Part shown: in pieces, positions 17,480 through 26,309 of the stretch
How the letters are laid out: each line of letters starts with the position of its first letter
Numbering within the stretch: position 1 is the first letter of the stretch
Assembly (NCBI RefSeq): GCF_014202075.1
Contig: NZ_JACHFZ010000004.1
Coordinates: 248,001-312,000, forward strand
DNA: 64,000 bases
Reading direction: 5' to 3'
DNA from: Brevundimonas basaltis
GTDB taxonomy: Bacteria; Pseudomonadota; Alphaproteobacteria; Caulobacterales; Caulobacteraceae
Notes under the pieces: model-generated
The model's database searches: none
Seen by the model: the letters and a program-made list of their open reading frames with translations, nothing else
What the model was told of the DNA's origin: nothing
Translations under genes and position numbers: made by a program

Positions 17480-18094
17480 CTACAGAATCCGCGCCGCCTC
17501 CTCGAACGCCAGCCGCGGCGACCGCGGGAACAGGTTCTCGTCGGTGCCGTAGCCCAGGTTGACGATGAAGTTCGGCTCCACCGTCGTGCCGGCGAAGAAT
17601 TCCGCCTTCACCCCCTCGGCGTCGAAGCCCGACATCGGCCCGACGTCCAGCCCCAACGCCCGCGCCGCCAGCAGGAAATAGCCGCCCTGCAGCGAGGCGT
17701 TGCGGAAGGCCGTCTCGCGCCGTCCGGCCTCGTCGGCGAACCAGTCCCTGGCGCCCGGCGCATGCGGAAACAGCTTCGGCAGCTGGTCGTGGAAGTCGAT
17801 GTCCTGGCCGATGATCACCGTCACCGGCGCCTGCGCGGTCTTGGCCCTGTTGCCCTCGCCCATCAGCGGGATCAGCCGCGCCCTGGCCTCGGGCGAGGTG
17901 ACGAACAGGAAGCGCGCCGGCGTCGCGTTGACCGCCGTCGGTCCGAATTTGGTCAGGTCGTACAGCTGGTGCAGCAGCGCTTCCGGCACCGGTCGGTCCG
18001 ACCAGGCGTTGCGGGTGCGCGCCTCGGTGAACAGCTGGGCGAGGGCGGCGTCGGACAGCGGACGGTCGCGGACGGGGGCGGCGTCGAAAGCCAT
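17480..18094 (-). CDS. Nitroreductase-family protein, RutE/HadB-like (malonic semialdehyde reductase type)
   Basis: A 204-aa FMN-dependent nitroreductase-fold enzyme. [38 protein letters not shown] and the [17 protein letters not shown] tail match the RutE/HadB subgroup, which reduces 3-oxopropanoate or related small aldehydes with NAD(P)H. There are no other rut genes here, so a pyrimidine-catabolic role is not supported by context. A 19-bp palindrome lies 20 bases before the start and probably marks a repressor site. Confidence 0.85.
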   Translation of the reverse strand: MAFDAAPVRDRPLSDAALAQLFTEARTRNAWSDRPVPEALLHQLYDLTKFGPTAVNATPARFLFVTSPEARARLIPLMGEGNRAKTAQAPVTVIIGQDIDFHDQLPKLFPHAPGARDWFADEAGRRETAFRNASLQGGYFLLAARALGLDVGPMSGFDAEGVKAEFFAGTTVEPNFIVNLGYGTDENLFPRSPRLAFEEAARIL

Positions 18095-18113
18095 GGGAAG
18101 TCTCCTGATCTAT

Positions 18114-18132
18114 ATTCGCAACAGTTACGAAT
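18114..18132. promoter_or_regulatory. Operator-like palindrome upstream of the nitroreductase gene
   Basis: ATTCGCAAC-A-GTTACGAAT has 9-bp arms with one mismatch around a single central base. It sits 20 bases before the nitroreductase ATG on the minus strand and about 110 bases before ybaB. Size and symmetry suit a MarR/TetR-class dimer. No candidate regulator gene adjoins. Confidence 0.5.
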
Positions 18133-18244
18133 ACGAATTAGGAGGTCGGGCGGATCATTCAAGAACACCCTCTGTTACTATTTTCGCCCGCGACCGTCCG
18201 CCGCGCCCTTGCGGCCTCCCGACCGCGAGGCCTATCTAGGGCCC

Positions 18245-18574
18245 ATGAAAGACCTCAACGCCCTGATGCAGCAGGCCCAGGCGATGCAGCAGAAGCTGCA
18301 GGACGCCCAGGCGAAAATGGCCGAAACCACCGCCTCCGGCAGCTCCGGCGGCGGCCTCGTCACCCTGGACCTCAAGGGTCCCGGCGAGGTCACCCGCGTG
18401 GTCATCGACGACAGCCTGATGGTCCCCGGCGAGACCGAAATCCTAGCCGACCTGATCGTCGCCGCCCACGCCGACGCCAAGCGCAAGCTGGACGAGGCCA
18501 ATTCCGCCCTGATGCGCGAGGCCGCCGGCCCCATGGCCGGGATGAACATCCCCGGCATGCCCAAGCTGTTCTAG
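18245..18574 (+). CDS. ybaB: YbaB/EbfC family nucleoid-associated protein
   Basis: A 109-aa protein. MKDLNALMQQAQAMQQKLQD is the typical N-terminal helix, and GGGLVTLDLKGPGEVTRVVI the central strands; the Met/Gly-rich tail GPMAGMNIPGMPKLF is also typical. The family binds DNA as a dimer and is usually next to recR. The recR GTG start follows the ybaB stop without a gap, so the two are cotranscribed. Confidence 0.95.
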   Translation: MKDLNALMQQAQAMQQKLQDAQAKMAETTASGSSGGGLVTLDLKGPGEVTRVVIDDSLMVPGETEILADLIVAAHADAKRKLDEANSALMREAAGPMAGMNIPGMPKLF

Positions 18575-19177
18575 GTGGCCGCCTCCGCCGGGCCCGAAAT
18601 CGAGCGGCTGATCTCGCTCCTCGCCAAACTGCCCGGCATGGGTCCGCGCTCGGCCCGGCGCGCCGCCCTCGCCCTGCTCAAGAAGCGCGATCAGTTGCTG
18701 GTCCCCCTCGCCGCCTCCCTGCAGGAGACCGCCGACAAGGTCGTCTCGTGCAGCGTCTGCGGCGCGCCCGACACCCGCGATCCCTGCTCGATCTGCTCCG
18801 ATCCCGCTCGCGACAACGGGCTGATCTGCGTGGTCGAGGAGGCCGGCGCCCTGTGGGCCATGGAGCGCTCCGGCGCCTTCCGCGGCAAATACCACGTCCT
18901 CGGCGGCCTGCTTTCGGCCCTCGACGGCGTCGGCCCCGATGCGCTCCGGGTCGCCGAACTGACCGGCCGGGTGCGCGGCGGCGAGGCGAAGGAGGTCGTC
19001 CTGGCCCTGCCCGCCACCGTCGACGGCCAGACCACCGCCCACTACCTTGCCGAACGCCTCGCCGGCTCGGACGTCGAGATCACCTCCCTCGCCCGCGGCG
19101 TCCCCGTCGGCGGCGAACTCGACTGGCTCGACGACGGGACGATCATCCAGGCGTTGCGGCAGAGACGACCGGCCTAA
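18575..19177 (+). CDS. recR: Recombination protein RecR
   Basis: A 200-aa protein of the RecFOR pathway, which loads RecA at gaps. The order is helix-hairpin-helix ([20 protein letters not shown]), four-cysteine zinc finger (CSVC...CSIC), Toprim domain ([16 protein letters not shown]) and the C-terminal Walker-B-like region. It starts at GTG directly after the ybaB stop. Its TAA overlaps the stop of the convergent gene. Confidence 0.96.
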   Translation: MAASAGPEIERLISLLAKLPGMGPRSARRAALALLKKRDQLLVPLAASLQETADKVVSCSVCGAPDTRDPCSICSDPARDNGLICVVEEAGALWAMERSGAFRGKYHVLGGLLSALDGVGPDALRVAELTGRVRGGEAKEVVLALPATVDGQTTAHYLAERLAGSDVEITSLARGVPVGGELDWLDDGTIIQALRQRRPA

Positions 19178-20610
19178 AAGGCGTGCTCGAGCGTTGCGGC
19201 GCCGCTGCCGGTCTCGATCGCCGAAAAAACCATCCAGCCCGGATAGTCCAGGTTCAGATAGGCCCAGAACCAGTCCTCGCCGGGTTGGAAACCCGCTCCT
19301 TCAGCCAGCGCCAGCGGATCTCCCCCCGACAGCAGGCTCGCAACCGCCGCCGCGTCCAGGGATATTGAAACCGCGTCCGCCGACAGGGGGCTGTGCAGCG
19401 AAAGGGTCCCACCGCCCCGGGCCGGTCCGTAAAGGCTTTCCATGGCTGTCCCATAAACCGTCGACCGGTCACCGGCACGGGCCGACAGCACCATCCAGTG
19501 ACTGTGTTTGCCGGGCCGGCCCTGATGCATCACCCCAAGCGAGCATTCGATCGGCAGGCTAGCGCCTCCGCGCACCTCGACGCCCTGAGCGGTGACGATC
19601 CGGCTGGGCATCGGCCCGTCGGTCCGCGAAACCCGCAGGGTCTCTATACCGTCGACCGGCGCCTCAACGCGCTCGCCCGACCGGAAGGGCCGAACGCCCG
19701 CTGGCAACTCCAGCTGATAATCGCCCGGTTCGCTGTCCGGATAAACGATCACCGACCGTCGGCGACCGGGCATCGGCGCCAGCGCCATCACCGCATCGCG
19801 CGCGCCCTCGACCATGTCCGTCTGGTGCGCCGCATAGTCGAAATTTGAGTGGGTGACCTGACGGTCCCGGCCGTCGGTGGTTTCATTGCCCACCAGCATC
19901 CGGGTGAAGGCCCGCGCCAGAACGAACTCCAGCGCGGCGTTACCGGGTTGCCCTCCCAGGAAGGCCTCGAGCTCCGGAAAAACATTAGCCGGCATCAACC
20001 GGACGCTTTGGTAGGGGCGCAGTTCGCCCAGAGGCAGGTCGGCGTGACGAACATCACCGGCGGCGTTGACGATCCGTACCTTCACCGTCTGGGCCGGCTG
20101 GATCTCGTACCCATTGTGAAAGACGCAGAACGATCGGACGCCGGGCCGGTCGCGCAGGGTGAAGCCGCTCTCCCGGCCCCTCTCGATGGTCTTGCCGTTC
20201 TCGACCTCCATCGGGCTGTAGATGCGACCGTAGCTGTGCACCATGGAAAGGCCGTCAGCAGTCTCGTAGATGGCCATGATGGCGGGGTAGGGGATGACGA
20301 GATTGCGGTTGGAGAAGACCTCGACCTCGACGGACCCCTCGGTCTCATCGCCCAGGTCTACAAGGTGATTTATTACCGCGCGACCTGCCCAATCGATCGC
20401 TTGCCGCGCCAGTACAGAGCCGTCCATGCGCCGGGTGGTGATGACCACGGCGACCTCCAATCCCCGCTTGATCCGCCAGTAGTTCATAAAGCTGAGGGTG
20501 GTCGTCTCATGATCTCGCGCTGTCGCCCAAAAGATCGCGGCTGACCGAAAAATCAGGCCGAAAGCGGCCGCATAGTTCTGCTTCTGGTCGATCAGCAGTC
20601 GTCGGGTCAT
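19174..20610 (-). CDS. Conserved-looking hypothetical protein, 478 aa
   Basis: Starts at an ATG with AAGGAC upstream. There is no signal peptide. A hydrophobic N-terminal region ([20 protein letters not shown], then [20 protein letters not shown]) is followed by a soluble, beta-rich protein with many acidic and aromatic residues. Segments such as [32 protein letters not shown] and [15 protein letters not shown] match no family I recognise. The last 120 residues look like a separate beta domain. Codon use equals its neighbours. Convergent with recR, overlapping by 4 bp. Function unknown. Confidence 0.7.
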   Translation of the reverse strand: MTRRLLIDQKQNYAAAFGLIFRSAAIFWATARDHETTTLSFMNYWRIKRGLEVAVVITTRRMDGSVLARQAIDWAGRAVINHLVDLGDETEGSVEVEVFSNRNLVIPYPAIMAIYETADGLSMVHSYGRIYSPMEVENGKTIERGRESGFTLRDRPGVRSFCVFHNGYEIQPAQTVKVRIVNAAGDVRHADLPLGELRPYQSVRLMPANVFPELEAFLGGQPGNAALEFVLARAFTRMLVGNETTDGRDRQVTHSNFDYAAHQTDMVEGARDAVMALAPMPGRRRSVIVYPDSEPGDYQLELPAGVRPFRSGERVEAPVDGIETLRVSRTDGPMPSRIVTAQGVEVRGGASLPIECSLGVMHQGRPGKHSHWMVLSARAGDRSTVYGTAMESLYGPARGGGTLSLHSPLSADAVSISLDAAAVASLLSGGDPLALAEGAGFQPGEDWFWAYLNLDYPGWMVFSAIETGSGAATLEHAF

Positions 20611-20735
20611 GGGGCGTCCTTTCGATTCGCTGATCGTGCAGCGGGCCGGCGAGGGGTCAAGGCTGGTCAGAAATGGGCGTCAGGCGCCAGCGAGGCCCGT
20701 GGCTAAGGCGCACGACTCTCTCTAAAGAACGGAGC

Positions 20736-22007
20736 ATGAACGCTTCTCTCGTCGCCTTTTTCGCCGCCGCTATCGTCGCCGTCCTCGCCCTCGGCTGGGC
20801 CCTGATGGAGCGCCGTCGCGCCGCGGCGGCCGAGGCGCGAAACTGGGAGCTCCGCGAACGCCACGTAGAGACCGAGGCGCGGATGAAGCTGTTCGAGGAT
20901 CAGGCGGCAACCTCGGCGGAGCTGCTCCGCGCCCAGGCGAGGGAGTCGGCTTCGACGGTCGCCGAGGAACTTCTCAAACGGACCGACGAGACCTTCCGCA
21001 ACCGCGAGCTGATGGCCCGCGAGCGGATGGAGGCCCAGCTCAGGCCGGTCGCCGACACTCTCGCCAAATTCCAGGAACACGTCGCCGCGCTGGAAAAGGT
21101 TCGCGCCGAGGAGACCGGCGGGCTCAGGGAACAGCTGCAGCTGCTGATGACCGCTTCGACCGCCACCCGGGACGAGGCGCGCCGCCTCACCGAGGCGCTG
21201 AAGGGCAACACCGGACGCCGCGGCCGCTGGGGCGAACAGACCTGCCGCAATGTGCTCGAGGCCGCCGGCATGGCGGGGCGCTTCGACTTCACCGAACAGA
21301 CCTCGACCGCCGACGACCAGGGCCGCCAGCAACGCCCCGACTTCGTCGTCCGCATGCCCGGCGGCGGTATGTTCGTCATCGACGCCAAGGTGCCGCTGGC
21401 CTTCCCCGACGCCGCCGACGGCGACGAGGAAGCGCAGGGCCGCGCCGCCTCGATGCGCACAGCCGCCAGCATGAAGACCCACGTCCGCCAGCTGTCGTCC
21501 AAGGCCTATCAGGACCAGTTCAAGCCCAGCCCCGACGTGGTGGTCATGTTCGTGCCCGGCGAATCCTTCCTGTCCGCCGCCCTCGACCATGAGCCCGACC
21601 TGATCACCCAGGCCATGGACGCCCGGGTGCTGATCGCCACCCCCACCACCCTGTTCGCCCTGTGCAAGGCGGTCGCCTACGGCTGGCGCGCCGAGGAGCA
21701 GTCCAGGAACGCCGAGCATGTCGCGAAGCTGGGCAAGGAGCTGTACAAGCGCCTGTCCGTCATGGGCGGCCACGCCGCCGCCGTCGGCCGCGCCCTCGAC
21801 ACCGCCGTCGGAAAATACAACCAGTTCGTCGGCTCGCTGGAGAGCCAGGTCATGGTCTCGGCGCGCCGCTTCGAGGATCTGCACGTCGACCACGAAGGCA
21901 AGGACCTGCCCGAACTGCCGCCGGTCGAGGGCTCGCCCCGCTCCCTGTCCCGGCCCGAGCTCATCGCCGCGCCCAAGGACCCGGCCGACGACGTCGCGGC
22001 CGAATAG
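20736..22007 (+). CDS. rmuC: DNA recombination protein RmuC
   Basis: A 423-aa protein. One N-terminal membrane helix (LVAFFAAAIVAVLALGWALM) is followed by a long coiled coil (about residues 30-150) and the RmuC nuclease-like domain with GRRGRWGEQTCRNVLEAAGM, RPDFVVRMPGGGMFVIDAKV and VVVMFVPGESFLSAALD. The family limits inversions at short repeats. The ATG at 20736 with CGGAG upstream places the helix at the very N-terminus. Confidence 0.94.
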   Translation: MNASLVAFFAAAIVAVLALGWALMERRRAAAAEARNWELRERHVETEARMKLFEDQAATSAELLRAQARESASTVAEELLKRTDETFRNRELMARERMEAQLRPVADTLAKFQEHVAALEKVRAEETGGLREQLQLLMTASTATRDEARRLTEALKGNTGRRGRWGEQTCRNVLEAAGMAGRFDFTEQTSTADDQGRQQRPDFVVRMPGGGMFVIDAKVPLAFPDAADGDEEAQGRAASMRTAASMKTHVRQLSSKAYQDQFKPSPDVVVMFVPGESFLSAALDHEPDLITQAMDARVLIATPTTLFALCKAVAYGWRAEEQSRNAEHVAKLGKELYKRLSVMGGHAAAVGRALDTAVGKYNQFVGSLESQVMVSARRFEDLHVDHEGKDLPELPPVEGSPRSLSRPELIAAPKDPADDVAAE

Positions 22008-22032
22008 GTCGGTCAAGACTCGCGGACATTTA

Positions 22033-22080
22033 GACAAGGCTGCTTGACACAGCCCCGTCGCGATGTAAAACACCCTTGTC
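22033..22080 (+). promoter_or_regulatory. Sigma70-type promoter framed by GACAAGG/CCTTGTC arms, membrane/XRE operon 1
   Basis: TTGACA (22044-22049), a 16-base spacer and TAAAAC (22066-22071) form a promoter 31 bases upstream of the ATG at 22102. GACAAGG (22033-22039) and CCTTGTC (22074-22080) are perfect complements lying just outside the two boxes. This is a plausible looping or dimer-operator arrangement for the XRE protein encoded in the operon. Confidence 0.6.
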
Positions 22081-22101
22081 ACCGCGATACGGAGCCTTTC
22101 G

Positions 22102-22548
22102 ATGACCCCCGGCCAGAAGCCCAAACGCCCGTTCGGCCTCGGGGCCTATCTCCTCCTGATCGGCGGTGTCAGCCTTATCGCCGGCGTCATGGGCGGGATC
22201 ACCGCCGTCGTCGAAGAGGCGCCGGATCCGATCGGCCCCGTCGTGTCGGCCGTCGCCATGACCGCGACCATGGCCGCCGCCTTCGCCGCCTGCATCTGGT
22301 GGTGGCGCGGAATCGACGAAGCGGCCCGCGAAGCTCACAAATGGGCGTGGTGGTGGGGCGGGACCGGCGGGACGGCGCTCGGCGCCATCCTGCTGACCAC
22401 TCTCAGCCTCCGCGACGCCGAGGCCACGCCGCTGCAGGTCGGGCTGACGGTCCCGGAGCTGGTCACCGCCGGAATGCTGACCATTCTGCTGTTCCAGATC
22501 GCCGGCTACGCCATCGCCTGGGCCGTCTGGTGGCTGCGGACGCGGTGA
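22102..22548 (+). CDS. Small four-helix membrane protein, operon partner of XRE regulator
   Basis: A 148-aa protein with four predicted membrane helices (GAYLLLIGGVSLIAGVMGGI; AVAMTATMAAAFAACIWWW; WWWGGTGGTALGAILLT; ELVTAGMLTILLFQIAGYAI). The paired gene 10 bp downstream is a 64-aa Cro/CI-type regulator. The same gene pair occurs at 45.4-44.8 kb. Membrane-protein/XRE pairs like this are common in proteobacteria but their role is unclear. No enzymatic motif is seen. Confidence 0.75.
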   Translation: MTPGQKPKRPFGLGAYLLLIGGVSLIAGVMGGITAVVEEAPDPIGPVVSAVAMTATMAAAFAACIWWWRGIDEAAREAHKWAWWWGGTGGTALGAILLTTLSLRDAEATPLQVGLTVPELVTAGMLTILLFQIAGYAIAWAVWWLRTR

Positions 22549-22558
22549 GGGCAGACAG

Positions 22559-22753
22559 ATGAACAACCGCCTCAAGGTGCTGCGCGCCGAGCGCGACTGG
22601 AGCCAGGCTCATCTGGCCGAACAGCTCGGCGTCTCGCGCCAGACCGTCAACGCCCTGGAGACCGGTCGCTACGACCCCTCCCTGCCCCTCGCCTTCAAGA
22701 TCGCCCGGGTCTTCGGCCAGCCGATCGAAGCCATCTTCATCGACGCCGAATGA
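22559..22753 (+). CDS. Small XRE-family transcriptional regulator
   Basis: A 64-aa protein that is essentially one helix-turn-helix domain: MNNRLKVLRAERDWSQAHLA, then LGVSRQTVNALETGRYDPSL and a short dimerisation tail ending IFIDAE. It closely resembles the protein at 44847-45044, with shared blocks LGVSRQ, VNALE and DPSL. Likely represses its own operon through the repeats framing the promoter. It is followed closely by the TraB-family gene. Confidence 0.9.
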   Translation: MNNRLKVLRAERDWSQAHLAEQLGVSRQTVNALETGRYDPSLPLAFKIARVFGQPIEAIFIDAE

Positions 22754-22788
22754 CTCTCATCCAACCCTTCCCGACCCAAGGACCTGAA

Positions 22789-23769
22789 ATGACGCTCAAG
22801 AAACGCCTCAAGACCACCGTCTCCACCCTCGGCCGCGCCACCCTCGGCGCCGTGCTGGGCCTCGGCCTCGCCGCCGCCGTCATCTCGCCGGTCCACGCCC
22901 AGATGGTGACCCCGCCGGTCGCCGACGAGACCCCCGCCATCCGCGCCATCCCGCCCGCAGAGGGCCGCGGCCCGGCCCTGTGGGTGATCAAGGACGAGGA
23001 CTCGACCCTCTATCTGTTCGGCACCGTCCACCTGCTTCGCCCGACCACCGGCTGGGGCACGGCCCGCATCGACAACGCCTTCAACAGCGCCGACCAGCTG
23101 GTGCTGGAGATTTCCAACCCCGACGATCAGGCCGCTCTCGTTCCGCTGGTCATGCAGCACGGCATGTCCCCGGCCACACCTCTCTCCAGCCTGCTGACCG
23201 CCGACGAGGCGGCCGCTCTCGACGCGGCTGCAAAGGAAATCGGCCTTAGCGCCGCCCAGATGGACCCGTTCCGTCCGTGGTTAGCGGCCCTGACCCTGTC
23301 GGTCGCGCCGCTGCAGAAGGCCGGCTACGATCCGGCCTCCGGCGTCGAGCTGATCCTCAAGGCCCGCGCCGAGGCTGCCGGCAAGCCGGTCACCGGCTTC
23401 GAGACCATCGACGAGCAGATCCGCATCCTCGCCGGCTTCCCCGAAGAGGATCAGTTGGCCTTCCTGCGCAGCACGCTCGAGGGCTATGAGACCGCCACCG
23501 TCGAGCTGGACAAGCTGGTCGACGCCTGGGCCGCCGGCGACGTCGACGCCATCGAGAGCCTCGGCGTCGAGCCGATGCGCGAGAGCGGCGAGGAACTCTA
23601 CCAGGCGCTGCTGGTCCGCCGGAACACCAACTGGGCCGACCAGATCCAGACCATGCTGGAGGGCTCCGGCACCGCCTTCATCGCCGTCGGCTCCGCCCAC
23701 CTCGTCGGCGACGACAGCGTCCAGGAAATCCTCGAGGCGCGCGGCGTCGAGGTCGACGTCGCCCCGTGA
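22789..23769 (+). CDS. TraB/GumN family exported protein
   Basis: A 326-aa protein with a signal peptide ending SPVHAQ. The TraB/GumN fold is shown by ALWVIKDEDSTLYLFGTVHL (GxxH motif), the internal GFETIDEQIRILAGFPEEDQ segment, and the closing AFIAVGSAHLVGDDSVQEIL motif. The fold is related to Tiki metalloproteases, and the two conserved histidine motifs here are intact. The ATG at 22789 gives the signal peptide; one 39 bases earlier is possible. It starts 35 bp after the XRE gene and ends at a terminator. Confidence 0.87.
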   Translation: MTLKKRLKTTVSTLGRATLGAVLGLGLAAAVISPVHAQMVTPPVADETPAIRAIPPAEGRGPALWVIKDEDSTLYLFGTVHLLRPTTGWGTARIDNAFNSADQLVLEISNPDDQAALVPLVMQHGMSPATPLSSLLTADEAAALDAAAKEIGLSAAQMDPFRPWLAALTLSVAPLQKAGYDPASGVELILKARAEAAGKPVTGFETIDEQIRILAGFPEEDQLAFLRSTLEGYETATVELDKLVDAWAAGDVDAIESLGVEPMRESGEELYQALLVRRNTNWADQIQTMLEGSGTAFIAVGSAHLVGDDSVQEILEARGVEVDVAP

Positions 23770-23777
23770 CGAACTGG

Positions 23778-23810
23778 AAGGCCCGGCCGCCCCGCCGGGC
23801 CTTTCCTTTT
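23778..23810 (+). terminator. Rho-independent terminator after the TraB-family gene
   Basis: A 10-bp stem AAGGCCCGGC / GCCGGGCCTT (23778-23787 with 23794-23803) and a 6-base loop are followed by a T-rich tail to 23810, starting 9 bases after the stop codon. Confidence 0.9.
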
Positions 23811-23853
23811 GCCCGCGCGAGGCTATGGTCCGCGTCCGATCGGCGACCCGGTC

Positions 23854-23928
23854 GCGGCCGTAGTTCAGAGGTAGAACGTCAGCTTCCCAAGCTGAATGTC
23901 GCGGGTTCGATTCCCGCCGGCCGCTCCA
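23854..23928 (+). tRNA. tRNA-Gly (anticodon CCC)
   Basis: Acceptor stem GCGGCCG pairs with CGGCCGC. The D-arm is GTTC-AGAGGTA-GAAC. The anticodon stem TCAGC/GCTGA encloses loop TTCCCAA, giving anticodon CCC. The T-arm contains GGTTCGATTCC, and CCA is encoded. Length 75 bases. Confidence 0.96.
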
Positions 23929-24051
23929 TTCCCGCCTCAAAGCGGACACGCCGGGGCCCCCAGCCTTGCGGCGAATTAATCCACCTGTCCCGCTTGTAAC
24001 TGGAGCCCCTCCAACGGTGCGCGCAGGGTCCCCGCGACAGGGAGAGGGACC

Positions 24052-26154
24052 ATGACCAAGACCATCTGGCTGGCGACCGCCGCCGTTTCCATGCTTGCGG
24101 GACCCGTCTTCGCGCAGACCACGCCGGGCCAGTCTCCGACCCCGGACAGCGCCGCCCGGACCCCGGTGCCGACCGGCCCGCTTCAGTCCGCCCCCGAGGT
24201 CGACGCCGCGCAGCAGGGCGTGCTGATCTTCGAACCGGCCTTCTTCGCCGATTCGCGACCGGACACGGCGCTTGACATGATCGCCCGCCTGCCCGGCTTC
24301 GGCCTCAATACCGGCAACAGCGGCACGCGCGGCTTCGCCGGCGCCGCCGGCAATGTGCTGATCGACGGCGACCGCCCCTCCTCCAAGAGCGACAGCCTCG
24401 ACCAGGTGCTGCGCCGTATTTCCGCCGACAGCGTCGAGCGCATCGAGCTGATCCGCGGCGGCGCGCCGGGCATCGACATGCAGGGCCAGTCGGTCGTCGC
24501 CAATGTCGTCCTGAGCCGCGCGGTCACCGTCGAGCGGGTGCTGGAGTTCAGCAACTACATGTACCCCGACGGCTATATGGGCCCGATCCTGGCCGGCCAG
24601 TATTCCCGCCGCGAAGGCGACAACTCGATCGAGGGTTCGATCAGCGCGACCACGGACCGCACCGACGGCACCGGCGAGGGCTTCCGCCGCCGCTATGACG
24701 CCTCGGGCGCCCTTGTTCAGGACGCCGACCTGATCCTGTGGGATCGCTTCCGCAACGTGCGCGCCACCGGCGCCATTCAGCGACCGGTCGCGGGCGGCAA
24801 GCTGCGCGTGAACGGCGTGCTCGGCTGGTTCGGCCGCGAAAGCACCCAGGATCTTCGCATCGTTTCCGGCCCCGGTCCGGACAATTTCAACGAGGAAGAA
24901 TCGGACTCGGTCAGCGGCGAACTCGGCTTCAACTGGAGCAGAGACCTTTCGCCCCGTTTGGGTCTCGAACTGGTCGGTTTGCAGCGCTACGGAACCGAGG
25001 ATTACGTCGGCGTCGCCAGCAGCGGTGGCGGCAACACCGCCACCTTCTCGGCCGAAGGGACCCAGGGCGAGTCGATCGCCCGCGCCGTGCTGCGCTTCCG
25101 GCCGAATGACCGCTGGGCCTTCGAGGGCGGCGGCGAGATCGCCTACAACTTCCTCGACAGCGCCACCGCCTTTGAGGAAAACGGCGTCCCCATTCCGCTG
25201 CCGTCCTCTTCGGTCAAGGTCGAGGAGCTGCGCGGCGAGATTTTCAGCCAAGCCACCTGGCGGCCGAGCCCCAAGCTGACCATCGAGGGCGGCCTGCGCG
25301 TCGAGGTCTCCGAGATCAGCCAGTCCGGCGACAGCGACGAGACCAAGTCCTTCGTCTATCCCAAGCCACGCCTGCAACTGACCTGGACCCCGTGGGAAGG
25401 CCATCAGTTCCGCTTCCGGGCGGAGCGGGAGGTTGGGCAGCTGGACTTTGGCGACTTCGTCGCCTCGGCCGATATCGACATCGGCCAGGTCGAGGGCGGC
25501 AATCCCGAACTCGAGCCGGACAAGACCACGGTCTTCGAAGCGGTCTATGAACGCCGCTTCTGGGGCGAGGGCGCGCTGACCCTGAGCTACGAACACGGCG
25601 AGGTCGAGGACGTCATCGACGTCATCCCCCTGACCGGCGGCTTCGACGGCGTCGGCAATGTCGGCGACGGTTCGTTCGACGTCTACCAGGTTCGTCTGAC
25701 CCTGCCGCTGGACAAGCTGGGCGTCTCCAACGCCCGCCTTGAGGCGCGGACGACCTGGGTCCATACCGAGGTGGTCGACCCCGTCACCGGCGAGACCCGC
25801 CGCTTCCAGGGCAACCAGGCCTTCGGCTGCGGCGTCAGCTTCAACCACGACCTTCAGGGCGGCAAATACGCCTACGGCTTCGACCACGGCTGCAATGTCG
25901 ACAAGGGCCGCATCTTCCGGGTGCGCGAGGTCCGCGCCCTCTACGCCGAGCCCTTCGTCACCCTGTACGGCCAGTGGAAGCCCTCGTCGGACCTGACGGT
26001 CCGCCTCGATGTCGGCAACGCCACCGACCGGGAGCGCGGCTATGACCGCGACATCTACGCCGGCCCGCGCGACACCGCCCCGCTGGCCTTCCGCGAGGTG
26101 CGGCGCTCGAAGATGAGCCCGTGGCTGTTCCTGCAGATCAGAAAGACCTTCTGA
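24052..26154 (+). CDS. TonB-dependent receptor, outer membrane
   Basis: A 700-aa protein with signal peptide MTKTIWLATAAVSMLAGPVF then AQ. A plug domain of about residues 55-160 contains LDMIARLPGFGLNTGNSGTR, GNVLIDGDRPSSKSD and IELIRGGAPGIDMQGQSVVA. A 22-strand-type barrel follows and ends in a C-terminal Phe (FLQIRKTF), the usual BamA recognition end. Two cysteines near the end (FGCGVSF, DHGCNVD) could form a disulfide. Substrate not evident. The divergent-tail neighbour is a POT transporter, but no shared regulation is seen. Confidence 0.9.
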   Translation: MTKTIWLATAAVSMLAGPVFAQTTPGQSPTPDSAARTPVPTGPLQSAPEVDAAQQGVLIFEPAFFADSRPDTALDMIARLPGFGLNTGNSGTRGFAGAAGNVLIDGDRPSSKSDSLDQVLRRISADSVERIELIRGGAPGIDMQGQSVVANVVLSRAVTVERVLEFSNYMYPDGYMGPILAGQYSRREGDNSIEGSISATTDRTDGTGEGFRRRYDASGALVQDADLILWDRFRNVRATGAIQRPVAGGKLRVNGVLGWFGRESTQDLRIVSGPGPDNFNEEESDSVSGELGFNWSRDLSPRLGLELVGLQRYGTEDYVGVASSGGGNTATFSAEGTQGESIARAVLRFRPNDRWAFEGGGEIAYNFLDSATAFEENGVPIPLPSSSVKVEELRGEIFSQATWRPSPKLTIEGGLRVEVSEISQSGDSDETKSFVYPKPRLQLTWTPWEGHQFRFRAEREVGQLDFGDFVASADIDIGQVEGGNPELEPDKTTVFEAVYERRFWGEGALTLSYEHGEVEDVIDVIPLTGGFDGVGNVGDGSFDVYQVRLTLPLDKLGVSNARLEARTTWVHTEVVDPVTGETRRFQGNQAFGCGVSFNHDLQGGKYAYGFDHGCNVDKGRIFRVREVRALYAEPFVTLYGQWKPSSDLTVRLDVGNATDRERGYDRDIYAGPRDTAPLAFREVRRSKMSPWLFLQIRKTF

Positions 26155-26258
26155 GCGGGCGCAGGGAATTCGAAGACGCCGCGAGGACGAATTCGAGGAC
26201 ACCGGAGTGGGACAGCAGAGACGTGCGATACGTCCTCTCCCCACAGTCGGGCAAGAAA

Positions 26259-26290
26259 AAGGGCGGAGCCGCGAGGCCCCGCCCTTCTTT
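26259..26290. terminator. Bidirectional terminator between convergent receptor and POT genes
   Basis: AAGGGCGG (26259-26266) pairs with CCGCCCTT (26279-26286) around an inner GCC/GGC hairpin. T-rich tracts flank it on both strands: CTTTCC on plus, and TTTTTCTT on minus from 26260 downward. Confidence 0.8.
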
Positions 26291-26309
26291 CCTGGATCCC
26301 GTCGCCCGA

